64,000 nt of DNA from Embleya sp045207785. Lineage in GTDB: Bacteria; Actinomycetota; Actinomycetes; Streptomycetales; Streptomycetaceae. This document shows, one piece after another, positions 1 to 12,323 of the stretch. Location: assembly GCF_045207785.1 (NCBI RefSeq), contig NZ_CP108776.1, forward strand, positions 5,084,001 to 5,148,000, read 5' to 3'. The stretch's first letter is position 1, and every line of letters starts with the position of its first letter. Under the pieces are notes generated by a model, which searched no databases, had not been told where the DNA came from, and saw only the letters and a list, made by a program, of their open reading frames with translations. Position numbers and translations under genes: made by a program.

Positions 1-2
1 AG

Positions 3-746
3 CCGAACGCCGGGTGGAACGGGCGCACACTCGCGCTCGGGATCGGGCTGTTCCTCGCGCTGCCGGTGGTCACGTGGACCGCGACGCGTCCCGGCGAGCG
101 GTACCTGCGTCGGTTGACCGGGTTGCACGGTCGGCTGCGGATCGTGCCCGCGGCGCTGGTCCTGGCCGCGCTGATGGCCGGGTTCTCGCGGTGGGCGCAC
201 TTCGTGCCGGGGTTCGTCTTCGGCCTGGTGATCGGCTACGTCGCGGTGACCGATCGCTGGGAGCGGGTGCCGCCGGCGTACCGGATCGCGCACGAGGGGC
301 AGGCCGCTCTGCGCGGGGCGGTGTGCGTGCTGCTCGTCGCGGTCGCGGCGTGGTTCGGGCTGGCCGGACTGGACCGGATGGGTGGTGGTGACGCGACCTG
401 GCGGGTGGTGCTGCGCGAGGCGCTGACGGCGGTGTTCGTGATGGGCGTCGAGGTGGTGGTGATCGGGCTGCTGCCGCTGCCGTTCCTGGAGGGGAGTCGG
501 CTGCTGCGCTGGAGCCGGACGCGGTGGGCGCTCGTGTACGTACCGACGGTCGCGCTGTTCTCGTACGTGCTGTTGACCTACTACCGCACCGACGTCGAAC
601 GGGATCGGGTCGACGACATGTTGCGCCGCACGGGCGTGGTGTTCGCGACGTTCGCCCTGCTCGCGATCGCGATGTGGGCGTTCTTCAGCTGGTACGGATC
701 GCGGCCGCGGCCGCTCGGGGCCGGGGCCGACGGCGGCGGTCGGTAG
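3..746 (+). CDS. Multi-pass membrane protein, 5' end outside window
   Basis: The reading frame is open to the left edge, so the N-terminus is missing; 247 residues remain. Five or six hydrophobic segments are visible, with a GLLPLPFLEGSRLLRWSR stretch in the middle and a short Gly-rich cytoplasmic tail. The Pro-Leu-Pro followed by an acidic Gly/Ser-Arg-Leu segment resembles streptomycete membrane proteins named for an FGLLP motif, whose function is not established; that link is from memory and tentative. No catalytic motif is visible. An internal GTG at 66 is a possible but unsupported start, because good membrane-protein sequence continues upstream of it. Confidence 0.6.
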   Translation, partial: PNAGWNGRTLALGIGLFLALPVVTWTATRPGERYLRRLTGLHGRLRIVPAALVLAALMAGFSRWAHFVPGFVFGLVIGYVAVTDRWERVPPAYRIAHEGQAALRGAVCVLLVAVAAWFGLAGLDRMGGGDATWRVVLREALTAVFVMGVEVVVIGLLPLPFLEGSRLLRWSRTRWALVYVPTVALFSYVLLTYYRTDVERDRVDDMLRRTGVVFATFALLAIAMWAFFSWYGSRPRPLGAGADGGGR

Positions 747-994
747 GTGGATGGGGTGCCGCTCGCTCGCGGGAACCTGCCGGCAGCGGCTTCGTGCCGG
801 GAGCGGCTCCGGACCGGGTGGCCGCGTACCGGGCAGGTTTCCTCGGGAGCGATTTCGGGGCGGTGTCCGGACGGTTTCCGGTCGGTGACGATCGGTCGGG
901 ATCGCGGTGTTTTCCACCGCGTGCGTATCGAAGGGTCTCGGCGGCGTTACTGTGAGGGGAGACCTTCCGGCCCCGACCAGGCAGGAGACGCCCC

Positions 995-1627
995 GTGCTG
1001 CTCGCCGAGGTTCCCTCGACCACCGACTCGTTGGCCGATGGCGCCGAGACCTTGGGCGTGGTTCTGGGCGCCGGTGTGCTCGCCTGTCTCGCGCTCGTGG
1101 GCATCGTCGTGGGCCTGATCACGATGATGCGGCGAGCCGTGCGCCGTCGCATCGAACGGCACGCGCCGCGGGTGCGGGGTCTCGTGGAGGACGCCGCGTC
1201 CAAGGCCCGTTCGTACACCCTCACGGGTGGCGCGGGCGACGCGGCGCGGATGCGAAGTTCGGTGCGTCGTTCGCTCGACCAGACCCGCAGGGTCCTGGAA
1301 GCGGGCTACGCGCACGACAACCAGCTCTCGGACGCGGTCGCGCTGCTGCGCCGGCTCGACGAGTTCGCCAAGGCTCTGGACACCGACCTGAAACTGGTCG
1401 AGCGCGAGCCCGACCGGGACCGGGTCGAGCGCGAGCTGCCGGGCCTCAAGGACCGCGCCGACCGGATCGAGCACGCCGCGGCCTCGCTGCGCTGGGCCGT
1501 CCAGGATCGCGAACGCCACTTGGGCGAGGACGAGTTGGAGCGGCTGGGTACCGACGTCGAGCGCGAGGCCGCGGCACTGCGCGCGCACGCCGACGAGAGC
1601 CGGTCCTCGACGAAGCGGCTGACCTGA
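995..1627 (+). CDS. Single-pass membrane protein with coiled-coil domain, unknown function
   Basis: Unrecognised 210-residue protein. A short N-terminal segment precedes one transmembrane helix (about residues 22-46), then a long, charged, Arg/Glu/Asp-rich helical region to the end, probably coiled coil and cytoplasmic. The GTG start is supported by AGGAGA at 982-987, eight bases upstream. A TTACTG hexamer near 946 could be its -10 element. It stands alone between a membrane-protein gene and degV, both on the same strand. No enzyme motif is seen; a structural or scaffold role is only a guess. Confidence 0.7.
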   Translation: MLLAEVPSTTDSLADGAETLGVVLGAGVLACLALVGIVVGLITMMRRAVRRRIERHAPRVRGLVEDAASKARSYTLTGGAGDAARMRSSVRRSLDQTRRVLEAGYAHDNQLSDAVALLRRLDEFAKALDTDLKLVEREPDRDRVERELPGLKDRADRIEHAAASLRWAVQDRERHLGEDELERLGTDVEREAAALRAHADESRSSTKRLT

Positions 1628-1817
1628 CCTTTCGTCGGCGGCGGGTCCCCACGACGGGACGCGCCGGCCGCACCGTGGCGCGCGCCACCCGCGCGCCGGG
1701 GCGTGGCATGGTGACAGTGAAAAGTGCTTGTGGTGTCTCGAATCAGCGACCCGACCCCCGGTCGTCGTGGCACCGACCCCGACCCCTGTCGTCTCACATC
1801 CGGGTGGTTGCCCGCTC

Positions 1818-2672
1818 ATGCCGACGATGCCGACCGATATCGCCGTGGTCACGGACTCCACGGCCTACCTACCCGAGGAGCTTGTCGAACGGCACCGCCT
1901 CGTGGTGGTGCCGCTCAAGGTCGTGTTGCGCGGCCGCCCGCTGGACGACGGGACCGAGGCCACCCCGGCCCAACTCGCCGACGCCCTGCGCCAACGCCGG
2001 ATCGTGACGACGTCGCGGCCGGCGCCCGAGACGTTCGCCGAGACCTACCGCGAGCTCGCCGAGAAGGGCGCGACGGGCATCGTCTCGATCCACATCTCGG
2101 GCGAGCTCTCGGGCACCTACGAGGCCGCGCTGCTGGCCGCGCGGGACGCCGACGTGCCGGTGCGCGTGGTGGACTCGCGCACGCTCGGGATGGGCATGGG
2201 CTTCGCGGTGCTGACCGCGGCCGAGGCGGCGGCCGACGGGGCGACCCTGGAGGAGGCCGCGGTGGCGGCCGAGAAGCGCGCGCAGACCACGTCGGCGCTG
2301 TTCTACGTGGACACGTTGGAGTATCTGCGCCGGGGCGGTCGGATCGGGGCCGCGGCGGCGTTCATGGGCACCGCACTCGCGGTCAAGCCGCTGTTGCACG
2401 TGAGCGACGGTTTGATCGCGCCGTTGGAGAAGGTGCGGACGTCGGCCCGGGCGATCAGTCGGCTCGAGGAGTTGGCGGTCGAGCGGGCGGGCGAGGCGGC
2501 CGTCGACATCGCGGTGCACCACCTGGCCAGCGCGGAGCGTGCGGAGGCGCTCGCGGGCCGGCTGCGCGAACGGTTGCCGAACCTCGGCGACCTGTACGTC
2601 AGCGAGGTGGGCGCGGTCATCGGGGCACACGCGGGCCCGGGGTTGCTGGCTGTGGTGGTGTCGCCGCGGTAG
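1818..2672 (+). CDS. DegV family fatty-acid-binding protein
   Basis: DegV proteins bind a fatty acid in the cleft between two domains; in Gram-positive bacteria relatives (FakB) present it to the kinase FakA for acyl-phosphate formation. The 284-residue length and the order IAVVTDSTAYLP at the N-terminus, TTSRPAPETF, the SIHISGELSGTYE motif and VVDSRTLGMGMGF are typical of the family. ATG 1818 is preferred over upstream in-frame sequence, which lacks family similarity; ATG 1827 is an alternative. No FakA-like kinase is in the window. It lies upstream of comEA-comEC, an arrangement I recall from other streptomycetes. Confidence 0.9.
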   Translation: MPTMPTDIAVVTDSTAYLPEELVERHRLVVVPLKVVLRGRPLDDGTEATPAQLADALRQRRIVTTSRPAPETFAETYRELAEKGATGIVSIHISGELSGTYEAALLAARDADVPVRVVDSRTLGMGMGFAVLTAAEAAADGATLEEAAVAAEKRAQTTSALFYVDTLEYLRRGGRIGAAAAFMGTALAVKPLLHVSDGLIAPLEKVRTSARAISRLEELAVERAGEAAVDIAVHHLASAERAEALAGRLRERLPNLGDLYVSEVGAVIGAHAGPGLLAVVVSPR

Positions 2673-2770
2673 AGCGCGTAAAGCGCGGGGCGCGCGGGAG
2701 TGGGGCGGGGCGGGGTGCCTTGTTTCCCAGGGGGTGGCACGCCCGGTCGCCGGGGCCGGGTCAAGCGTTG

Positions 2771-2797
2771 TCCTCAAACGCCGGACGGGCTGATTTG
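2771..2797 (+). repeat. Intergenic CTCAAACGCCGG-type repeat, single copy
   Basis: One copy of the window's recurring element (core TCCTCAAACGCCGGACGGGC), about 100 nt after the degV stop. The same core, in either orientation, recurs at 13657-13756 and 37134-37273. It is pictured here as a 3'-end element that may help terminate transcription or stabilise transcripts; it has no coding capacity. Confidence 0.75.
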
Positions 2798-2953
2798 GCT
2801 GGGCTTGGGTGTCGAGTCGGGCGGCCGGGGACGCGGGTGTGTTCGGGGCTGGTCGGCGGTTTCGGGTCGCTCACGTGGGGGGCTTCGGTTTCCACAGTGG
2901 GGTGGTTGTGCACAGGCCGGCGGTGAGGCGGCGGTGGGTGGGGTGCGGCGACC

Positions 2954-2959
2954 TAGCTT
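2954..2959 (+). promoter_or_regulatory. Probable -10 element of leaderless comEA promoter
   Basis: TAGCTT ends six bases before the comEA ATG and no Shine-Dalgarno sequence is present. This spacing puts the transcription start on or next to the start codon, the layout of leaderless actinobacterial mRNAs. No good -35 is visible. Confidence 0.5.
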
Positions 2960-2965
2960 CGGGGC

Positions 2966-3766
2966 ATGTCCGGATCCGCGTCCTCCTCCTTCCCGCCCCC
3001 GTCGCCGCCTCGGCCCGCCGCGGAGCGGGTCGCCGCGCTGCTCGGGCCGCGTGAGGCGGCGCCGGACCCCGTGCGTCGGGCGGTCGAGGCGGTGGCCGAT
3101 CGGGTGCCCGCGCGCTTGCGAGTGGGGGTGGATCGGCGTGTGGTGGCCGCGATCGCGGTGCTCGCGCTCGTGGCCGTCGCACTCGCCGTGGGTGGGTGGT
3201 GGCGGGCCCGGCCGCAGAGCGTCGATGCGCCCCCACCCGCGATGGCGGCCGGGGGTGCGTCGCCGGTCGCGGTGACCGGACAGGTGACGGGTGGTCAGGT
3301 CGCGCCGTCCCAGCCCGCGTCCGGGTCGCCGGCGCCGATCACGGTGCATGTCGCCGGGAAGGTCGCGCACCCCGGAGTGGTCGTACTGCCGCCCGGCGCG
3401 CGGGTGGCCGACGCGCTCCGAGCCGCCGGGGGCGCGCTGCCGGCGGCCGACCTGGCCACCCTGAACCTGGCCCGCCCGTTGGCCGACGGCGAACAGGTCC
3501 CGGTGGGAGTACCGGGCGCCCCCGCCCAGGCCCCGCCCGGGCCGGCCGCCCCGCCCGGGGCGACACCCCCGAACGCCGTCCTCGACCTCAACACGGCCAC
3601 GCCCGAACAGCTCGAACAACTCCCCGGCGTCGGCCCGGTATTGGCCCGCCAGATCATCGAGAAGCGCACCCAACTGGGCCGGTTCGCCGGCATCGACCAA
3701 CTCCGCCAGGTCCGCGGCATCGGCGACCGCAAATTCGCCGACCTCAAGACCAAAGTCCGCGTATGA
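2966..3766 (+). CDS. comEA: ComEA-like DNA-binding competence protein
   Basis: Membrane-anchored double-stranded DNA receptor of the transformation machinery. A Pro-rich cytoplasmic N-terminus is followed by one transmembrane helix (about residues 57-78), a low-complexity linker, an SLBB-type beta-grasp domain (ITVHVAGKVAHPGVVVLPPG, about 120-165) and a C-terminal helix-hairpin-helix pair. The latter begins LDLNTATPEQLEQLPGVGPV and ends with GIGDRKFADLK. The stop overlaps the comEC start (ATGA), so the two are translationally coupled. Natural competence is not established in streptomycetes, so the present-day role may be DNA uptake for nutrition or something unrelated. Confidence 0.92.
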   Translation: MSGSASSSFPPPSPPRPAAERVAALLGPREAAPDPVRRAVEAVADRVPARLRVGVDRRVVAAIAVLALVAVALAVGGWWRARPQSVDAPPPAMAAGGASPVAVTGQVTGGQVAPSQPASGSPAPITVHVAGKVAHPGVVVLPPGARVADALRAAGGALPAADLATLNLARPLADGEQVPVGVPGAPAQAPPGPAAPPGATPPNAVLDLNTATPEQLEQLPGVGPVLARQIIEKRTQLGRFAGIDQLRQVRGIGDRKFADLKTKVRV

Positions 3767-6453
3767 CCCCCCGCGAGAGGCACGGGCGGCGGGCGGACGC
3801 GCGGTTGGTGCCGGGGGCGGTCGCGGCTTGGGGAGCCGCGTGGGTGGCGCCGCTGGTGCCGCTGTGGGTGAGCGTGATGGGGTCGCTGCTCGCGGCGCTG
3901 GGGGCCGGGGCGGTGGTGGCCGTGCCGGCCGCTCGGCGGCGGGCGGTGGTGGCCGTCGTGTTGGTGTGTGTCGCGGCGGCCGGCCTGGTCTCGGGATTGC
4001 GTACCGCGGCCGATCGGGCCGGGCCCGTCACGGAGTTGGCGCGGCGCGGGGGCGAGGCGGGGGTCGAGCTGACCGTGCGGACCGACCCGGAGCGGCGGGT
4101 CACGCGCGTACGGGGCAGCGAACTCGGCGCGCCGCCCACGGTGTTCGCCGCCCGGATCGAGCGCGTGGGCGACACGCGGGTCCGTACTCCCGTCACGGTC
4201 CTGGCGAGCGGGCCCGACGCGGGTGCCTGGCTCGGCCTGCTCCCGAGCACCCCGATCCGTACGCATGGCCGCTTCGTCGAGGGCCGGGCCGGCGGCGCCC
4301 TCCTGCTGGTGCGGGCCGCGCCGGAACCGACCGGCGCCGCCGCGGCCCATCAGCGCTTCGCGGGATACCTGCGGGCCCGGTTCCGGGACGCGTGCGCGGG
4401 GCTGTCGCCGGCCGCCCGCGGCCTGTTGCCGGGCCTGGTCGTGGGCGACACGAGCCGGCTGCCGGCCGACCTCGAAGCCGACTTCGGAACCACCGAGCTG
4501 ACGCACCTGACCGCCGTGAGCGGCACCAACATCACCATCCTCCTGGGCTTCGTGCTCGTCGTGTTGCGCGCCGGCGGCGTGCGCGGTCGTTCGTTGCCGA
4601 TCGCGGGCGCGGTGGCCGTCGCCGGATTCGTGGTGGTGGCCCGCCCCGAACCGAGCGTGCTGCGCGCCGCCGCGATGGGCCTGGTGACCCTGATCGCGCT
4701 GTACACCGGCCGGACCCGGCGGGGCCTGCCGGCGCTCGCCGTCGCGGCGCTCGCACTGGTGCTGCTCGATCCGACGCTGGCCCGCTCGTACGGGTTCGCA
4801 CTGTCCGTGCTGGCCACCGGCGCGCTGCTGCTGCTCGCGCCGCATTGGATCGGGCGGCTCCGGGCCCGGGGGTGGCCGAAGTGGGCCGCGGTGCCGGTCG
4901 CCGTGCCGCTGGCCGCACAGGCCGTGTGCGGGCCGCTGGTGGTGACCTTCGCGGGGCAGGTCAGTGTGGTCGCGGTGCCGTGCAACCTGCTCGCCGAGTT
5001 CGCGGTCGCGCCCGCCACGATCCTCGGCTTCGTCACCCTCGTGCTCGCGCCCGTGTGCCTCCCGCTCGCCCGCGTGGTCGGATGGCTCGCCTCGTGGCCG
5101 ATCGCCTGGATCGCGATGGTGGCCCGCACCGGCGCGCAGTTGCCCGGCGCCGCCGTCACCTGGCCGACCGGCCTCGTCGGCGGCGCGGCCCTCGCGGCGA
5201 TCACAGTCGCGGCCGTGCCGACGCTGCGCGTGCTGCGCGCCGACGACGCACCGCACCGCGCGCCGCGCCACGCACCGCAGGGCCCACGCCGACCGGGATG
5301 GCCCCGGGTCGCGGCCGCGGCGCTGCTCGCGACCGTCGCGGTCGTGGCCCTGCTCCGCCCACCGGCCCTGATCCGCCCGCTGACCGGCTGGCCGCCGCCG
5401 GGCTGGCACCTGGTCATGTGCAACGTCGGGCAGGGCGACGCCCTCGTGCTGAACGCGGGGGCCGGCGCGGGTGTCCTGGTCGACGCCGGCCCCGACCCGC
5501 GCGCGGTCGACCGCTGCCTGCGCGACCTCGGCATCGACCGCCTGCCCCTCGTGCTGCTCAGCCACTACCACGCCGACCACGTCGAGGGCCTGCCCGGCGC
5601 GCTACGCGGCCGCGCGGTGGGCGCCATCCAGGGCACCAACCTCGCCGAACCCGCCGGCGAGGTCACCCGAGTCCGCCGCTGGGCCGCCGCGGCCGGCACC
5701 TCGCTGACCACCCCCACCGACGGCGAACAACGCGCCCTCGCCGACCTGACCTGGCAGACCCTGCTCCCCCGACCCGCCACCCCGACCCACCCCACCGCCC
5801 GGGCGGCGGGCGGGTCCGCCGCCAACAACGCCAGCCTGGTCCTGCTCGTCCGGCGACACGGCGTCCGGATGCTGCTCACCGGGGACGTGGAGACCGAGGC
5901 CCAGGAAGCCCTGCGAACCCGCCTGACCGGTGTCCGGGTGGACGTCCTCAAGGTCGCCCACCACGGCTCGGCCCGGCAGGACCCGGCACTCCTCCTCGCC
6001 CTGCGCCCCCGCCTGGCCCTCGTCTCGGTCGGCGCGGGCAACCCCTACGGCCACCCGTCGCCCACGGCGCGCACCCTCATCGCCGCCACCGGCGCCCACC
6101 TCCTGCGCACCGACACCGACGGCCCCATCGCCGTCACCGGCACCGGCTCCCACCTGAAAGCGGTGGCCCGAGGCCCCGACACCTCCCCCCACCGGGCCAA
6201 ACCGCTCCCGCCCGCACCTCCGGCACCACCCCGCCCCTCGATGCCACCCGCCCCCGAGCAAGACGCGACGTCCGCCGAAGCGGCCCGGACGGCCCGCGTG
6301 TCGGCCCCTCCGGCCCGGTCCGGGCCGGAGGGCGGTGTCCGTGGGGCGTGGGATGCTTGGGCGGATGGCCAGGAAATCGCAGGACGACCCGCTCGCGCCC
6401 GTCACGCTCGTCGTCGGGCCCGAGGAATTGCTCGTGGATCGGGCGATCGGTGA
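3763..6453 (+). CDS. comEC: ComEC/Rec2 DNA translocation channel with MBL domain
   Basis: Inner-membrane channel thought to pass single-stranded DNA into the cytoplasm. An N-terminal soluble domain is followed by many membrane segments containing LTHLTAVSGTNITILLGFV of the competence core. A C-terminal metallo-beta-lactamase-type nuclease domain follows, with HYHADH at residues 601-606, LLTGDVE and VAHHGSA. ATG 3763 overlaps the comEA stop. At 896 residues it is somewhat long: the last 90 or so residues are a Pro/Arg/Ala-rich tail that runs through a hairpin at 6306-6332 and 89 bases into holA. This suggests that the ancestral stop codon was lost; the catalytic core looks intact. Confidence 0.88.
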   Translation: MTPRERHGRRADARLVPGAVAAWGAAWVAPLVPLWVSVMGSLLAALGAGAVVAVPAARRRAVVAVVLVCVAAAGLVSGLRTAADRAGPVTELARRGGEAGVELTVRTDPERRVTRVRGSELGAPPTVFAARIERVGDTRVRTPVTVLASGPDAGAWLGLLPSTPIRTHGRFVEGRAGGALLLVRAAPEPTGAAAAHQRFAGYLRARFRDACAGLSPAARGLLPGLVVGDTSRLPADLEADFGTTELTHLTAVSGTNITILLGFVLVVLRAGGVRGRSLPIAGAVAVAGFVVVARPEPSVLRAAAMGLVTLIALYTGRTRRGLPALAVAALALVLLDPTLARSYGFALSVLATGALLLLAPHWIGRLRARGWPKWAAVPVAVPLAAQAVCGPLVVTFAGQVSVVAVPCNLLAEFAVAPATILGFVTLVLAPVCLPLARVVGWLASWPIAWIAMVARTGAQLPGAAVTWPTGLVGGAALAAITVAAVPTLRVLRADDAPHRAPRHAPQGPRRPGWPRVAAAALLATVAVVALLRPPALIRPLTGWPPPGWHLVMCNVGQGDALVLNAGAGAGVLVDAGPDPRAVDRCLRDLGIDRLPLVLLSHYHADHVEGLPGALRGRAVGAIQGTNLAEPAGEVTRVRRWAAAAGTSLTTPTDGEQRALADLTWQTLLPRPATPTHPTARAAGGSAANNASLVLLVRRHGVRMLLTGDVETEAQEALRTRLTGVRVDVLKVAHHGSARQDPALLLALRPRLALVSVGAGNPYGHPSPTARTLIAATGAHLLRTDTDGPIAVTGTGSHLKAVARGPDTSPHRAKPLPPAPPAPPRPSMPPAPEQDATSAEAARTARVSAPPARSGPEGGVRGAWDAWADGQEIAGRPARARHARRRARGIARGSGDR
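6306..6332 (+). terminator. GC-rich palindrome near the end of comEC
   Basis: CCCTCCGGCC pairs with GGCCGGAGGG around a seven-base centre (6306-6332). It sits inside the extended comEC frame, 32 nt before the holA ATG. Its position is that of a terminator following an ancestral comEC stop; there is no T tract. Confidence 0.45.
6352..6357 (+). promoter_or_regulatory. Possible -10 element of leaderless holA promoter
   Basis: GATGCT ends seven bases before holA ATG 6365, and no Shine-Dalgarno is visible. It is the weakest of the six similar cases in the window. Confidence 0.35.
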
Positions 6454-7345
6454 TGTGGTGCGTGCCGTGCGCGCGCTGGATCCCGATGCCGACATCCGCG
6501 ACCTCGCGCCCGGGGCGTTGCAGCCCGGGATGTTGTCCGAGTTGACCAGTCCGTCGTTGTTCGGCGAGCGCAAGGTCATCGTGATTCGGTCCGCGCAGGA
6601 TCTCGGTGCGGATCTGGCCGGCGAGGTCAAGAAGTCGATCGCCGATCCCGCCGACGAGATCGTGCTCGTGCTCGCCCATCTCGGTGGGCCCAAGGGCAAG
6701 AATCTCCTGGACGCGGTCCGCAAGGTCGGCGTGCGTGAGGTCGCCTGCCCCAAGGTCACCAAGGTCGGGGACCGGGTCGCGTTCGCGCGGTCGGAGTTTC
6801 GGATCGCCGGGCGCTCGCTCACCGAGGACGCCTGCCGGACCCTGGTCGAGGCGATCGGCAACGATCTGCGCGAGCTGGCGTCCGCGTGCAGCCAGCTCAT
6901 GGCGGACACCGACGGCGTGGTCGACGAGGAAGTCGTCGCGCGCTACTACAGCGGCGTCGCCGAGGCGTCCAGCTTCACCGTCGCCGACAAGGCCGTCGAG
7001 GGCCGTACCGCCGAGGCGCTGGAGCAACTGCGCTGGGCGTTGTCGGTCGGTGTCGCCCCCGTCCTGGTCACGAGCGCGTTGGCGCAGAGCGTGCGCCAGA
7101 TCGCCCGGGTGGGCGCCGCCCCTCGCGGTGCGCGGCCGGGCGACCTCGCGCGCGAGCTGGGCATGCCGCCGTGGAAGGTGGACCGCGTCCGCCAGCAGCT
7201 GCGCGGCTGGACCCCCGACGGCATCGTGCAGGCGCTGTGCGCCGTCGCCGACGCCGACGCGGCCGTCAAGGGCGGCGGCACGGACCCGGCCTACGCGCTG
7301 GAGAAGGCCGTGGTGACGGTCTCCACCGTCCGCAACGCCTCCTGA
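6365..7345 (+). CDS. holA: DNA polymerase III delta subunit
   Basis: Clamp-loader subunit that opens the beta sliding clamp during replication. The 326-residue protein starts ARKSQDDPLAPVTLVVGPEE and contains the family's LTSPSLFGERKVIVIRSAQD, VLVLAHLGGPKGKNLLDAVR and a helical C-terminal collar region. ATG 6365 is chosen because similarity starts there and a -10-like hexamer lies seven bases upstream; GTG 6335 would add ten unsupported residues. It overlaps the comEC tail by 89 bases in another frame. rpsT lies convergent downstream, an order I recall as conserved in streptomycetes. Confidence 0.93.
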   Translation: MARKSQDDPLAPVTLVVGPEELLVDRAIGDVVRAVRALDPDADIRDLAPGALQPGMLSELTSPSLFGERKVIVIRSAQDLGADLAGEVKKSIADPADEIVLVLAHLGGPKGKNLLDAVRKVGVREVACPKVTKVGDRVAFARSEFRIAGRSLTEDACRTLVEAIGNDLRELASACSQLMADTDGVVDEEVVARYYSGVAEASSFTVADKAVEGRTAEALEQLRWALSVGVAPVLVTSALAQSVRQIARVGAAPRGARPGDLARELGMPPWKVDRVRQQLRGWTPDGIVQALCAVADADAAVKGGGTDPAYALEKAVVTVSTVRNAS

Positions 7346-7445
7346 GGAACGACACGGGAGACGACACCGCCCGCCACGCGCCACCACGTACCCGGGCACA
7401 CACCACGCCCCCGAACGCACGCAAGGAACCCAACGGGAACACACA

Positions 7446-7480
7446 AAGGCGCCGCCCCCGGAAACCGGGGACGGCGCCTT
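7446..7480 (-). terminator. Intrinsic terminator of rpsT, also facing holA
   Basis: AAGGCGCCGTCCCCGG pairs with CCGGGGGCGGCGCCTT on the reverse strand (one G-U pair), with a three-base loop, followed on that strand by TTTGTGTT. It lies between convergent holA and rpsT and fits best as the rpsT terminator. Confidence 0.8.
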
Positions 7481-7528
7481 CGAAGTCGCTACGAGCGCAA
7501 GCGCTCAGGCGTCAAAAGGTGCTGCGAT

Positions 7529-7795
7529 TCAGGCCTTGGCCGTCGCGACACGCTTCTCCAGGGCCGACTTCTTGTTGGCAGCCTGGTTCTTGTGGATGAC
7601 ACCCTTGCTGACGGCCTTGTCGAGCTTGCGGGCCGCGAGGCGGGTGAACGCCTCGGCCTGCTCGACGTTGCCGGCCTCGGCCGCCTCGCGCGCCTTGCGC
7701 ACGAAGGTCTTGAGCTCCGACTTGACGGCCTTGTTGCGCTGACGCGCAATCTCGTTCGTCTTGTTGCGCTTGATCTGGGACTTGATGTTCGCCAC
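7529..7795 (-). CDS. rpsT: 30S ribosomal protein S20
   Basis: Primary 16S rRNA-binding protein of the small subunit, assembling early near the 5' domain. The 88-residue length, the start MANIKSQIKRNKTNEIARQR and the Lys/Ala-rich three-helix composition are diagnostic. It is transcribed away from lepA and ends in the hairpin at 7446-7480. The gene is monocistronic here, as is usual for rpsT. Confidence 0.98.
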   Translation of the reverse strand: MANIKSQIKRNKTNEIARQRNKAVKSELKTFVRKAREAAEAGNVEQAEAFTRLAARKLDKAVSKGVIHKNQAANKKSALEKRVATAKA

Positions 7796-8159
7796 GAAAG
7801 AGCCTTCTGAGTACTAGGTCGGGATCCGATCCAGGGAGAGGGCCCGTCCGGACGTTGACTGCATGGCAGAGACACGTACGCCATACGCGATCCATCAGAT
7901 TACCAGCAGCCGGACGGGTGGGAAGCCACGGGCCGCATTCGGGCCGCCCGAACCACCCCGATCGTGGCCCGACGACCGCCCCGATCCCCCTTCGGAACAG
8001 CCACGACCGCCTCCACCAACGCGTCGTACCCATGTCGCATGGGACGATGTGAGGAACACCTGCGATCCCACGCGTGATCCGCGGGACTCTCGCAGCAACC
8101 CAGCAACACCTTCGCTCGACCCTCGCCCAGTCCACCCGATCGAGAATCTGGAAGCCCGC
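7796..8159. other. Divergent intergenic region between rpsT and lepA
   Basis: About 360 nt that must hold the promoters of rpsT and lepA. TTGACT at 7855-7860 is the best -35-like hexamer on the forward strand, but no convincing -10 follows at normal spacing. The lepA frame is open upstream to 7863, but that extension has no LepA-like sequence. No RNA gene or repeat is recognised. Confidence 0.5.
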
Positions 8160-10013
<1,854 letters not shown>

Positions 10014-10061
10014 TACGGCGCAGTACCGGCGAAACAGCCGGGAGGCAGTCGGGAAGCAGCA

Positions 10062-10092
10062 CACGGCGACCGCTCCACGAGCGGTCGCCGTG
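10062..10092 (+). terminator. lepA terminator hairpin
   Basis: A perfect 14-bp stem, CACGGCGACCGCTC with GAGCGGTCGCCGTG, and a three-base loop, about 50 nt after the lepA stop. No T tract follows, as is common in high-GC actinobacteria. Confidence 0.75.
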
Positions 10093-10186
10093 CGCGTTCC
10101 GCGGTGGGCAAAACTGGCGCGGAAGCGTGATTCGAAGGCGGATCCGCGCGAACCTACTACCGCGTAGCCTTTCGGCGGCGTACGTT

Positions 10187-10228
10187 GCGGGTGCATCGGG
10201 CAGGTCCGATGCACCCGCTTCGTTTTTT
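10187..10228 (+). terminator. Strong intrinsic terminator or attenuator
   Basis: GCGGGTGCATCGG pairs perfectly with CCGATGCACCCGC (13 bp, six-base loop) and is followed by TTCGTTTTTT, the most classical factor-independent terminator in the window. It lies 94 nt after the lepA hairpin and 170 nt before the acyl-CoA synthetase start. It therefore either ends a short independent transcript or attenuates a leader. Confidence 0.75.
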
Positions 10229-10281
10229 GCCCGCGCTATACCGAACGACAAGCCCCCGGCCGACGCCGTGCATCACCCCAT

Positions 10282-10312
10282 CCCGGTATCGACACCCGTA
10301 TTCGATATCGGG
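10282..10312. repeat. Inverted repeat upstream of acyl-CoA synthetase
   Basis: CCCGGTATCG and CGATATCGGG form imperfect 10-bp inverted arms (one mismatch) separated by 11 bases, about 85 nt upstream of the synthetase start. It could be an operator for a dimeric regulator; no regulator is identified. Confidence 0.35.
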
Positions 10313-10397
10313 TACCAGTACCAACACCGGCACCACCCGTAACACCAGCACTCAGCATCGCCACCCCCTGAAATCCGCCCAGGACACGGAGGCCGCA

Positions 10398-12323
<1,926 letters not shown>

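Larger units (their letters stand above)
10014..10397. other. Intergenic region with two hairpins and an inverted repeat
   Basis: This 384-nt gap holds the lepA terminator (10062-10092), a second terminator-type hairpin with a T tract (10187-10228), and an inverted repeat (10282-10312) in an unusually AT-containing, CACC-rich stretch before the next gene's GGAGG. No protein gene is supported. The interval between the hairpins could hold a short RNA or a leader of the downstream gene. Confidence 0.6.

Noticed and set aside
3196..3762. In-frame extension of comEC upstream of 3763 across comEA
   Set aside because: The extension translates to Arg/Gly-rich nonsense in the comEA region; ATG 3763 with the ATGA overlap is the natural start.
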